DNA of 64,000 nt from an uncultured Thermanaerothrix sp. (GTDB lineage Bacteria > Chloroflexota > Anaerolineae > Anaerolineales > Anaerolineaceae): NCBI RefSeq assembly GCF_938028735.1, contig NZ_CALIMF010000002.1, forward strand, positions 1 to 64,000, written 5' to 3'. The position numbers and the translations under genes were made by a program. Positions 19,940-29,467 of this stretch are shown piece after piece; within the stretch, counting starts at the first letter, position 1; the number at the start of each line of letters is the position of its first letter. A model generated the notes under the pieces. That model did no database searches and was not told where the DNA came from. It worked only from the letters and a program-made list of their open reading frames with translations.

Positions 19940-20881
19940 ATGTTCCTAACCGTTACTCCAAACTCCGCTTTGGATCGAGTTTACTTTATCGATTCGTTTA
20001 TGCCTGGAACTCGGATGGTGGCTATAAAAAGCGTGGAAAGCGTAGGTGGGAAGGGATTTGATACTTCTGTAGCGCTAAGAGGATTAAACCTTGAAACCTT
20101 AGCCCTAGGTTTTGTTGCAGGGAACAACGGACGCACGCTCGTTAGTCTTTTAGATCAATATGGTATCCACCATGATCTTATATGGGTGGAAGGAGAAACC
20201 CGCTTAGCAATGGTTATCGTGGAACAAAACTATCATCGCCATAGTCATATTATGGTTGGAGGTTATACCGTCCCCGTATCGGCTCAGGAAGAACTGATCA
20301 ACCGCCTTAAGCGCCACCTTAGTGAAGCACATTGGGTGATCCTGGCTGGCTCCTTGCCCCAGGGGGTTAGTTCCGACCTCTATGCTCGCTTAGCCCTCAC
20401 AGCCAAGCAGTTCGGAAGATCCGTATTGATTGATTGTCCCGGTGAGCCAGCCCTCCAATCTATCCAAGCCTCTCCCACGGTGCTTAAGATGAATTGGCAG
20501 GAATTCAGTCAAACCTTTGGGGTTTTCGCAGACTCCTTGGGAACGCTCGCAAGACAAGCCATAGAGATTCGACTTTCACAGAAGATACCTTCCCTTGTCA
20601 TTACCTGTGGTGAGGACGGGATATTGGCAATAACTCCCGAAAAATCCCTTTTAGCCACCGCCCCTAAACAGAATGCCATCAACGCTGCTGGCGCAGGCGA
20701 TGCCACTTCAGCAGCGTTAGCATGGCGACTTTCACTGGGTGATCCATGGTCTGAAGCACTGCGATGGGCTGCTGCTACTGGTGCTGCCGCTGTATTGACT
20801 GAGAGGACCGGTGAATGCAATTCTGAGGATATATTGAGAATATATCCTTCGGTTCAAGTCCGCGAAATTCAATTGTCCTGA
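19940..20881 (+). CDS. PfkB family kinase, 1-phosphofructokinase/tagatose-6-phosphate kinase-like
   Basis: MFLTVTPNSALDRVY, GGKGFDTSVALRGL, AAGAGDATSAALAW. Confidence 0.85.
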   Translation: MFLTVTPNSALDRVYFIDSFMPGTRMVAIKSVESVGGKGFDTSVALRGLNLETLALGFVAGNNGRTLVSLLDQYGIHHDLIWVEGETRLAMVIVEQNYHRHSHIMVGGYTVPVSAQEELINRLKRHLSEAHWVILAGSLPQGVSSDLYARLALTAKQFGRSVLIDCPGEPALQSIQASPTVLKMNWQEFSQTFGVFADSLGTLARQAIEIRLSQKIPSLVITCGEDGILAITPEKSLLATAPKQNAINAAGAGDATSAALAWRLSLGDPWSEALRWAAATGAAAVLTERTGECNSEDILRIYPSVQVREIQLS

Positions 20882-20909
20882 GTCCTAGTACCATGAGGAG
20901 AGCCTAACA

Positions 20910-21479
20910 ATGCTCAGTAGCACAGATTATCCGGTCAGTCTAAATTTTGACACCGAGAACGGTACTTTTGATCCATGCCCTCAAGTAACTCCTCGCCATC
21001 TTAGTGATCTAAAAAAGATGTTCAGAGATCAACACCTTGTTGAGAAAATTCTTCGAGATGATGATCCTTTAATTTATGAGATACGTTACTATCCCTTCAC
21101 CACTACCAAGTCTGATATGGCATTAGCCGTCACACGCATTTTTCCTGGCACTATTGGCGATGAATACTATATGACCAAAGGGCATAAACACCAACGAGAT
21201 GACCAAGCCGAGGTATACTATTGTGTAAAAGGAGAGGGTTTCCTGCTTTTAGACACCCTAGAGGGAGATTTTCAAGCCATCCCTTGGCAAGCGGGAATTA
21301 TCACCCATATCCCCCCTATGTGGGCTCACCGCGTAGTAAATACTGGGAATGACTTACTCGTGTTTATTGGCATTTTTCACTTAAGTGCAGGTCACGATTA
21401 CGACATTGTCGCCTGTAAAGGATTCTCATATCGTGTGCTTTCCAGGAACGGCAGGCCCCAATTGGTAAAGCAGGGTTAA
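20910..21479 (+). CDS. pgiA: Cupin-type (archaeal-type) glucose-6-phosphate isomerase
   Basis: EYYMTKGHKHQRDDQAEVYYCVKGEGFLLL, PPMWAHRVVNTGND. Confidence 0.8.
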   Translation: MLSSTDYPVSLNFDTENGTFDPCPQVTPRHLSDLKKMFRDQHLVEKILRDDDPLIYEIRYYPFTTTKSDMALAVTRIFPGTIGDEYYMTKGHKHQRDDQAEVYYCVKGEGFLLLDTLEGDFQAIPWQAGIITHIPPMWAHRVVNTGNDLLVFIGIFHLSAGHDYDIVACKGFSYRVLSRNGRPQLVKQG

Positions 21480-21510
21480 TTCATTCCAGAGTATCATTAA
21501 GGCAGGCTCT

Positions 21511-22503
21511 ATGCCTCAGGAATCAGTATTTTGCATTGGAATAGATATAGGGGGTACGAAGATATCTCTTGGGGTGTTTGACTCAAACGGCACGTTGTAT
21601 GGTCAAATACAGAACATACCTGTTCCCTTTGACGAAAGAAGAGTCGCCGACCCCAACCGTATGATAAATCTGATTACCCCATTCATAGAGGAAGCCAAAG
21701 AGCATTACTCACCGCTTATCGGTATTGGTCTCAGTATATGTGGAAATGTCAACAAGCAGACCGGGGAAGCGGTCTTGACCCCTAACCTACATTGGTCTCA
21801 TATGCCTTTCGGTGCTATGGTCAGAGAAGCATTCAATTTGCCTGTGTTTGCAGGTACTGACGTACGGGCAGCCGCCTTGGCAGAGCGTTTGTGGGGAGTG
21901 GCAAAACACACTCGTTTCTTTGCCTGGTGCACAGTAGGTACAGGTTACGGAGGATACTTTTTTCTAGACGGGAAACTCTACGACGGTTTTCATGGGTTTG
22001 CTGGGCCATTTGGACATATTATCTGGGATGAAGAAGGTTACCCGTGTGGCTGTGGTGGACGCGGTTGCTTCGAGACGTTTGTTGCCGGGCCGGCTATTGC
22101 TCGCGCTGGACAGGCTGCGGTTGATGCTGGTCAGAGTCCTTTGATGGCATCTCTCAGCCACGGAAGTCGAGTTACGACACATATTGTCATTCAAGCGTAC
22201 TATCAAAATGATCCTGCTGCCGTGGCCATTATTGAAAAAGTGGCTCGCCTAATCGCCATTAACCTCTCGGGGCTAGTGAATGCTCTAGATTTGGAAATGA
22301 TCGTTTTAGGTGGGGGTGTAATTCAGGCCTGTCCTGAATTAATTGATCGTATTGATCACCATATTCGAAAATACCTTATGTCCGATGAAGCGCGACGTGA
22401 TTTACGCCTAGAACGAGAAACTTTTGTTAATTCTGCCCTTTACGGGGCCGCTGCCGACGTATTTGCTCGAAGTGGGATAATCTGCGAGATATTAGGAGCA
22501 TAG
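21511..22503 (+). CDS. ROK family sugar kinase
   Basis: CIGIDIGGTKISLGVFD; GHIIWDEEGYPCGCGGRGCFETFVAG zinc/ROK motif. Confidence 0.9.
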   Translation: MPQESVFCIGIDIGGTKISLGVFDSNGTLYGQIQNIPVPFDERRVADPNRMINLITPFIEEAKEHYSPLIGIGLSICGNVNKQTGEAVLTPNLHWSHMPFGAMVREAFNLPVFAGTDVRAAALAERLWGVAKHTRFFAWCTVGTGYGGYFFLDGKLYDGFHGFAGPFGHIIWDEEGYPCGCGGRGCFETFVAGPAIARAGQAAVDAGQSPLMASLSHGSRVTTHIVIQAYYQNDPAAVAIIEKVARLIAINLSGLVNALDLEMIVLGGGVIQACPELIDRIDHHIRKYLMSDEARRDLRLERETFVNSALYGAAADVFARSGIICEILGA

Positions 22504-23478
22504 GTGAGACGGCTCTCAACAGAGGACAAGAAATCAGCCAATCGTCCAGATTTATTAGCAACCCTGGTCGAGGTCGCGCATCTCTACTATGAAGAAAATC
22601 TATCTCAGCAGGAGATCGCGGATCGTCTAAATGTTTCCCGGTCCTTGATCGCGCTCTATCTCAAAAAAGCCCGCGAACAAGGAATTGTCCAAATAACCAT
22701 TCGTGACCCTCAAAACGTATTCCAAAATCTTGCCCTTCAACTGCAAGAACGTTATCACCTGCGCTATGCAGAAGTGGTATCCAGCGCTCATCTTTCAAAC
22801 ATTTTGACTCGCCGTGCATTGGGTAATGCCGTAGCACAATACCTTGACCGTGTTCTCCAAGATGGCGATGTCTTGGGTTTAGATTGGGGACGGACAATTA
22901 TGGAAGTGGTAAACCTTCTAGCCCCCAGTCGCCCTCGGCAAATCGAAATAGTGCCTCTTCTTGGAGAGAGCAGCTCTACTGGAAGTTACACCCAGCTCAA
23001 CCAAATCGTATTACAGGCTGCACGAGCCTTCAATGCCACACCCTACTTTCTCTTGGTTCCCCTGCTGGTAGGATCAAAGGCTCTACGGGATGCTCTTATG
23101 GCAGATATTACTACTCAAGAGGTCATCTCACGCTGGAATCGCTTAACGTATGCCTGTGTAGGAATTGGTCCTATCCCCCTAATAGAAGGGCAAGTGGTCT
23201 ATATTGGAGATGAAAACCTATCTGAACTAATTCGACAAAAAGCAGTAGGAAATATCTGCGCCCATTATTTTGATCAAGAAGGGCGCATATTGTCTCAGGA
23301 ATTTAAGGACCGCATAATTGGGATCAGTGCAGAGCAATTAAAAAGCGCAAAAAATGTTATTGCCGCTGCGGGAGGCATTGAAAAAGGGCGTGCTGTCGCA
23401 GCGGCACTCCGCACAGGCTTGATTACCCACCTTTTTGTGGATGAGGCACTAGCTCGCTTATTGCTGGACAAACCCTAA
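22504..23478 (+). CDS. SorC/DeoR-type sugar-binding transcriptional regulator
   Basis: YYEENLSQQEIADRLNVSRSLIALYLKKAREQGIVQI HTH plus sugar-binding domain. Confidence 0.9.
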   Translation: MRRLSTEDKKSANRPDLLATLVEVAHLYYEENLSQQEIADRLNVSRSLIALYLKKAREQGIVQITIRDPQNVFQNLALQLQERYHLRYAEVVSSAHLSNILTRRALGNAVAQYLDRVLQDGDVLGLDWGRTIMEVVNLLAPSRPRQIEIVPLLGESSSTGSYTQLNQIVLQAARAFNATPYFLLVPLLVGSKALRDALMADITTQEVISRWNRLTYACVGIGPIPLIEGQVVYIGDENLSELIRQKAVGNICAHYFDQEGRILSQEFKDRIIGISAEQLKSAKNVIAAAGGIEKGRAVAAALRTGLITHLFVDEALARLLLDKP

Positions 23479-23500
23479 ATAATCGTGGAGGAGGAAGACG

Positions 23501-24256
23501 GTGGAACTAAAAAATAGAGTAGCCATTATCACTGGAGCAAGCGGTGGCATAGGGCGCAGCATTGCCCTGGAATTAGCAAACGCTGGGGTGCGGATGATGT
23601 TAGTTGGGCGCTCCAGGCAAAAACTGGAAACAGTTGCCCAAGAGGCAGCCTCAAAGGGTGCTCTCATTGCTTGGCGTTCAATCGATATTCGAGATGCAAC
23701 CGCCGTGGAACATATGGTAAACGAAACACTTGAGTATTTTGGTCAAATTGACATTCTTGTTAATTCCGCTTTCTGGGGTCCACCTGCTAGCCTAGAAGAC
23801 ACCACAGAGGATTTTTGGGATCAAACTTTAGACACTACGCTGAAAGCTGCTTTCCTGTGCACCCGTGCGGTTGTCCCTCAGATGAAACGACAAGGATATG
23901 GACGCATTGTGAATATAGGTTCACGGGCCGGGAAAGTTGGAGAAGATAACCGAAGCGCTTACTGCGCAGCCAAGTGGGGATTAGAAGGATTAACGGCGGC
24001 TCTCTCTGAGGAACTCCACCGTTACAATATTCATGTTCACTTGATATCCCCCGCGGCTACGAATACTCCCTGGTGGCGAGAAGTCTCTGCCAATCTAACC
24101 CCTGAGGTTGTTGAGAAAATGATCCCACCTGAGGTCATCGCCCAAGCCGTTCGATGGGTGCTGAGTTTGCCGGATCAAGTCCATGTTCCCGACCTACCAA
24201 TCTACAATTTTCAAAATCCCTTTGAGGGGAAAAGATCTCCTTTTGAAGGCCTCTAA
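23501..24256 (+). CDS. SDR family oxidoreductase
   Basis: [30 protein letters not shown] start with gaggagga RBS. Confidence 0.9.
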   Translation: MELKNRVAIITGASGGIGRSIALELANAGVRMMLVGRSRQKLETVAQEAASKGALIAWRSIDIRDATAVEHMVNETLEYFGQIDILVNSAFWGPPASLEDTTEDFWDQTLDTTLKAAFLCTRAVVPQMKRQGYGRIVNIGSRAGKVGEDNRSAYCAAKWGLEGLTAALSEELHRYNIHVHLISPAATNTPWWREVSANLTPEVVEKMIPPEVIAQAVRWVLSLPDQVHVPDLPIYNFQNPFEGKRSPFEGL

Positions 24257-25492
24257 CAAGTTCGCCTATGACATATAGTACAGATTTGAAAGGCCTCAGC
24301 CAGGACCTCCGGCACATTACCCAACGTAATAGCCACATGATGTTCAAATCCATTTTTATAGACATACTTGAGCAAAGTCTGCAAATTCTTAACATGTGCA
24401 ACTGCCCGTTGCCCAAAAGTATCCAAAGGGTCATCAGTTAACTCGCCAGCGCCAACATAGGCTCGGATACATCCATTTGCATCATCCGTACTGATGCGGG
24501 CAAAGGTGAAAGGACCGCTCTTTGCTCGCCCACTTAAAGCTCCAAATGTATTCTCTTCACCCAGGGTAGTACCCAGAATAGGAGCAGTTTTAATCTCAAG
24601 ATCAGGGGTGAAAGTTTTAGCCCAGTTACCACAATGGAAAATCATACATCGTTCAGGATCATCCCCATAATTGTTGTTCCAATCTACGAGTGCACCAGGA
24701 TTTCCAGAAGCCAGTTGCAGCGCATACATTGAAAGTACCCCGGTCACATCCGTCTCGCAGGCAGAGGGCATTAAGTGCTCACTCATCATGCTCATCAAGG
24801 TACACACATTAATGCCATAGTTTAATCGAAGACCAACATTGAAGAGCAGTTGCGTGAATATCATTGTCTTGCATCCATTTTTCAATGACGATCGCCAATT
24901 TGGCCATACGGATCATAGACCGGGAGGATAATTGCGTCCGTGAGGCGTTTGTGTGATCACATGCAAACACTTTTCCCCCTGTTAAGTTCCACAAAATCCA
25001 ACTATCCACAGTGCCAAGACAGATTTCTCCCGCACCAGCCCCAGTTTGCCCATCCATGATATTCTCAAGCAACCAACGCATCTTACTGCCAGAGAACATC
25101 GGATCAATGGTCAAACCGGTGCGCTCACGAATAAACGGTTCGTGACCAGCCTCGATAAGGGCGTTGCAAAAGGGTAAAGAACGGCGACATTGCCAAATCA
25201 CCGCAGGACCAAGGGGTTTGCCACTAATTCGATCCCAAGCCACCGTGGTCTCGCGCTGGTTAGTAATGGCAATCGCCACAATTTCTCCCAGCGCCTTTTT
25301 TACGCAGTCACTGATAGCACAATATGTGGTCTCCCAGAGATCCAATGGGTCTTGTTCAACCCAGTCGGGCTGAGGGTAAAAAATTTTGGGGGCGTAACTG
25401 GCATGTGCTATGACTTCGCCCCTTTGGTTCACCAAAACGGCTTTGGTGTTTGTGGTTCCCTGATCAATAGCCAGAATGAGTGGTTCCTTCAT
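24253..25492 (-). pseudogene. Chimeric remnant: N-terminal half of FGGY (glycerol-kinase-like) kinase joined to C-terminal part of L-fucose-isomerase-like protein, with internal frameshift
   Basis: Upstream ORF (25510-24809): ILAIDQGTTNTKAVLVNQ...ITNQRETTVAWD...TVDSWILWNLTGG...TNASRTQL, then [29 protein letters not shown] (isomerase-like). Downstream ORF in another frame: [69 protein letters not shown]. Confidence 0.75.
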
Positions 25493-25560
25493 AGATTGAC
25501 CATCACACACAAGGTTAGTTTGGGTCTGAAAAACTCACTGAGCATAAGCAAGAACTCCCT

Positions 25561-26577
25561 TTAATCCGAAGGCGCATCTGGTCTTAATTGTTCATCAAGC
25601 CGCTCTGGCACGTAAAGGAAGGTTTGGTGCGAGGCTTCCAATAGAGCCAGTGCCGTTTGAGCCAAGCCCCCTGGTGTGATTCCATAATGATTGAAAATCT
25701 CTTCCTGACTCCCCGTCACTATATATTCATCTGGAATGCCTACCCGTTTAAACGGGCGAAAAAGTCCTGCTTCCATAAGAATTGCTGCAACGGTACTTCC
25801 CAATCCCCCATAAACGCTATGTTCCTCCACAGTGATAAGCGCACGGGAGGATGCGGCTACCTCAAACAAGGTTCCCTTGTCAAAAGGACGCAGAGTATGG
25901 AAGCTTACTACGCCGCAAGAAATCCCATTTTCTTCAAGCAGATAACTGGCGAGCACAGCAGGAGCAACGGTTTCACCCATCGCAATGAACGTAACATCTC
26001 TGCCTTCTCGAATGGGGATGGCGTTACCTATTTTGAAAGGAGTGCTGGGGCCATGTAAATGATAAACTGGGCGTTTGCCGAAGCGCAGATAAATAGGACG
26101 CCCATAATCTACCGCCTGAAGAATCGCCTGCGCGGTCTCAAAATTATCTGCCGGCACCACAATATCAATGTTATTGATGGCTTGCAAGGCAGCCAGATCG
26201 TGTAATGAGTGATGCGTGCCACCCAATGCACCATAAGATACCCCAGCACTAATCCCGACCAGCCGTACTGGTTGATCAGAATATGCCACGTCGTTCTTAA
26301 TCTGCTCCAAAGATCGCGCAGTAAGAAAGCAGGCTGGTGAAAAGGCAAACACTTTCTTACCGGTCGAGGCCAAACCCGCTGCAATGCCTACCAGATTTTG
26401 CTCAGCTATACCAACCTCCACAAGTTTGTCGGGAAACTCTTTTCCAAATCCAGTCATTTTAGCAGAACCGCGCGAATCGCCTGTTACCACTACTATATCT
26501 GGATCCTGGCGGGCTACCCTGGATAGGATTTCAGCCACCACATCTTGATTGGGCTTGCCTAATTCTAAAGTGTTCAT
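25561..26577 (-). CDS. Transketolase, C-terminal subunit
   Basis: RDVTFIAMGETV, FVEVGIAEQNLVGIAAGLASTGKKVF; split transketolase organisation. Confidence 0.9.
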   Translation of the reverse strand: MNTLELGKPNQDVVAEILSRVARQDPDIVVVTGDSRGSAKMTGFGKEFPDKLVEVGIAEQNLVGIAAGLASTGKKVFAFSPACFLTARSLEQIKNDVAYSDQPVRLVGISAGVSYGALGGTHHSLHDLAALQAINNIDIVVPADNFETAQAILQAVDYGRPIYLRFGKRPVYHLHGPSTPFKIGNAIPIREGRDVTFIAMGETVAPAVLASYLLEENGISCGVVSFHTLRPFDKGTLFEVAASSRALITVEEHSVYGGLGSTVAAILMEAGLFRPFKRVGIPDEYIVTGSQEEIFNHYGITPGGLAQTALALLEASHQTFLYVPERLDEQLRPDAPSD

Positions 26578-27449
26578 CGCAATCTGGTCCCCGACAATTG
26601 AGTTTCCACCTGCTCTAACTCTTCGACGGCCTGTTCATATTCCTGATCGTTGGGTACCCGATGGTGCCACAATGCGTTGCTCTCCATAAAACTCACGCCC
26701 TTCCCTTTAACGGTAAACGCCAGGATCAAGCTTGGTTTGCCTTTCTCAAAAGGTATCTGCTCAAACACCTGAAGTAATTGGGGAATGCTATTACCATCAA
26801 CGCTACGTACCGCCAAGCCAAAAGCCCTGAACTTTTCCTCCAGGGGTTCCAAACGCATGACCTCTTCGGTAGGCCCGGTTATTTGCAGACCATTTCGATC
26901 CACAATAACAACTAGATTATCCAGTTGATAATGTGAAGCACTCATACAGGCTTCCCAGACTGAGCCCTCGGTCAATTCCCCATCGCCCAATAAGGTGAAG
27001 ACTCGATAATTACGCTGATCCTTTTTCGCTGCTAGGGCCATCCCCACCGCAACCGAAAGCCCATGTCCTAACGCACCTGTGTTTTGCTCAATTCCTGGTA
27101 CCTTGCGGGTTGGATGCCCAATCAGTCGTGACCCATATTGCTCAAAAGTGTAGATCTCCTCTGCGGGCAAAAAACCGCGATCAGCCAACACAACGTATAA
27201 CGCTTCGACCGAATGACCCTTGGAATGAATGTAACGATCCCGGTCAGGATCACTAGGGGAGTTAGGATCAACGTTTAACACATGGTTATAAAGCACATTC
27301 AAAATATCAATACATGACAGGCTCCCCCCTGTATGCCCTGAATTGGCATGCTTAATCATTGAGAGAATAGATTTCCGATAGCGAACCGACTTTAATTCTA
27401 GGTCATGGATCAAAGAGGATAGTTCTGACATTGGGATACCCATGGCCAA
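26574..27449 (-). CDS. Transketolase, N-terminal subunit
   Basis: ANSGHTGGSLSCIDILNVLY; GALGHGLSVAVGMALAAK; GDGELTEGSVWEA (TPP motif). Start could be 27431. Confidence 0.9.
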   Translation of the reverse strand: MAMGIPMSELSSLIHDLELKSVRYRKSILSMIKHANSGHTGGSLSCIDILNVLYNHVLNVDPNSPSDPDRDRYIHSKGHSVEALYVVLADRGFLPAEEIYTFEQYGSRLIGHPTRKVPGIEQNTGALGHGLSVAVGMALAAKKDQRNYRVFTLLGDGELTEGSVWEACMSASHYQLDNLVVIVDRNGLQITGPTEEVMRLEPLEEKFRAFGLAVRSVDGNSIPQLLQVFEQIPFEKGKPSLILAFTVKGKGVSFMESNALWHHRVPNDQEYEQAVEELEQVETQLSGTRLR

Positions 27450-27534
27450 ACAAAGTAAGGATAATTATTCCATAAGACATTTTTTATTCTTGCGCTCACT
27501 TTACTGATTTGAGGAATTAGCGTCAATAGGGCTC

Positions 27535-27564
27535 GAATAAATAATCTATATTGAATATTTATTC
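27535..27564. promoter_or_regulatory. Inverted repeat in the transketolase/scpA divergent intergenic region
   Basis: GAATAAATA (27535-27543) and TATTTATTC (27556-27564), perfect 9-bp arms, centre spacing 21 bp. Confidence 0.5.
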
Positions 27565-27616
27565 ACATTCCCGTGCCAAAGGACGCCCCTCATAATGTTA
27601 TATAATTCAAAAAGTT

Positions 27617-28417
27617 ATGCTCTCCTCTGCTATCCATCCTGGTGTTGCATATACGGTGGTCACCGAGGTCTTTCAAGGACCACTCGACCTCTTACTTTAT
27701 CTAATCGAACGCGCAGAGCTGGACATTACTCGCCTTTCATTGGCTCAGGTCACCGACCAGTACCTTGAGCACCTTAAACATCTTGAGAATCGGGATCCAG
27801 AAGAAGTTTCCGCTTTTCTGGTAATCGCTGCGCGCTTGCTTCAAATTAAGTCAACTGCATTACTCCCTCGCTTGGCCGCTAATTCCGAACTCAACCTACA
27901 ACCCGAAACGGAGACCGAAACGGGTGAAGATCTAGTAGTGCAACTGAAACGCTACAAGCGTTTCAAAACAGCGGCCGAGCACCTGCAGACGCGCGAACAG
28001 CAAAACCTACGTACCTATACCCGCAACAGACCACTTGCTCTTCACCATCTCAATCTCAGGCCCCATCTAGAGGGGCTATCTCTTGAAGAACTAGTGGCCG
28101 CTGCTCGCAACATCTTGACCAGTCAGCCCTCTCCTGAAGATCTTGAAAAGGTGGTGATGTTTCCACGTATTACTATTCGGGAGAAAATTTCCCATCTGCT
28201 ACGCACGCTACGCCAAATCCCCCGCGTTTCCTTTCGCCACCTCCTGGGCCCCCGGGCAACCCATACTGAGGTAGTGGTGACCTTCTTAGCAATGCTAGAA
28301 CTTATCAAACAACGCCTGATCATTGCCCACCAGCCAGCCCTCTTCGCCGAAATTGAGGTGGAATCTACTGGTGAGCTCCCAGACGAGCAAAACCTGGCAA
28401 TAGAATTTGAAGACTAG
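27617..28417 (+). CDS. scpA: Segregation and condensation protein A
   Basis: VFQGPLDLLLYLIERAELDITRLSLAQVTDQYLEHL; winged-helix C-terminus. Confidence 0.93.
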   Translation: MLSSAIHPGVAYTVVTEVFQGPLDLLLYLIERAELDITRLSLAQVTDQYLEHLKHLENRDPEEVSAFLVIAARLLQIKSTALLPRLAANSELNLQPETETETGEDLVVQLKRYKRFKTAAEHLQTREQQNLRTYTRNRPLALHHLNLRPHLEGLSLEELVAAARNILTSQPSPEDLEKVVMFPRITIREKISHLLRTLRQIPRVSFRHLLGPRATHTEVVVTFLAMLELIKQRLIIAHQPALFAEIEVESTGELPDEQNLAIEFED

Positions 28418-28426
28418 TCCCTCAGC

Positions 28427-29386
28427 CTACTCAAAGCGAGCCACACGAGCGCTCGTCTCATCTAGTTGAGCCACTTCCTCCTCAGAAAGTCGCCAGCCCA
28501 GTGCCCCCAGATTTTGCTCGGCCTGGGCGCGATTTTTAACGCCAGGAATCGGTAATGCTCCCTTGCAAATGAGCCAGTTAAGTGCCACCTGTGCAGGTGT
28601 GCGTCCGCCGCGTGCATAACCTATATCTCGTAATGCTTGAAGCAGAGGCTGTATTCTCCTTAAGTACTGACGGTTATAGCGTCGCCCACGAAAACCTGAG
28701 GGAGGATTTTCAGGGGTATATTTTCCGGTTAATGCTCCCATAGCCAATGGACTATACGCAATCAGTGTGATTCCAAGCTCCTGACAGGCACGCAGAATAC
28801 CATTCCTCTCCACACTGCGATTTAGCAGATGATACTCAACTTGATTGGAAACCAGCGGAATGCCATGGCGGGTCAACACCTCATAGGCCCGCATCATTTG
28901 ATCGTAGTTGTAGTTAGAGACCCCCACTGCCAGTGCCAATCCCCTTTGGACTGCCTCTATTAAGCCTTCCATCCACACCTCAATCCGTACAGGCGGGAGT
29001 GGCCAGTGGATCTGATAGAGATCCACCCGTTCCCGGCGCAAACGGCGTAAACTACGCTGCAACGCTCGCAATAAATCTTGCCGACGCAACCGCCACGGAT
29101 AGGGCATGAATTTGGTCGCGATACGAATGGGCTGTTCGCGTTCAGCCGCAAACTCTCCCAAAAGGCTTTCAGAGAGCCCCTGCCCGTAAACCTCGGCTGT
29201 ATCAAAAAAGGTCAACCCCGAGTTCACACAAAAAATGAAGGCCTCTCTAAGATCTTCGCGTTGATAGCTACGCCCAAACCCCCACACCAGACGATCCCCC
29301 CACGACCACGTGCCCACTCCCATCTCTACGCCCGAAAAAACAGAAGGCCGAGATTGCACATTACTATCCATGTTGCCTCCAGTCAA
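28427..29386 (-). CDS. Aldo/keto reductase
   Basis: FFDTAEVYGQGLSESLLGEF, DLYQIHWP, GVSNYN, PIPGVKNRAQAEQNLGAL. Confidence 0.93.
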   Translation of the reverse strand: MTGGNMDSNVQSRPSVFSGVEMGVGTWSWGDRLVWGFGRSYQREDLREAFIFCVNSGLTFFDTAEVYGQGLSESLLGEFAAEREQPIRIATKFMPYPWRLRRQDLLRALQRSLRRLRRERVDLYQIHWPLPPVRIEVWMEGLIEAVQRGLALAVGVSNYNYDQMMRAYEVLTRHGIPLVSNQVEYHLLNRSVERNGILRACQELGITLIAYSPLAMGALTGKYTPENPPSGFRGRRYNRQYLRRIQPLLQALRDIGYARGGRTPAQVALNWLICKGALPIPGVKNRAQAEQNLGALGWRLSEEEVAQLDETSARVARFE

Positions 29387-29467
29387 ACTAAAGGGCTTTT
29401 GTCTTCAAAGATTATATAGCCGATCCTCTCAATTGCACCCTTGCCGAAAACCATTGAAGTTCATAGA

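Noticed and set aside
24815-24835. ATTAAAC near the kinase/isomerase junction as a programmed frameshift slippery site
   Set aside because: Not a true X XXY YYZ heptamer in the zero frame, and a -1 shift would hit TAA; the required shift is +1 (or -2). A mutation or sequencing error is simpler.
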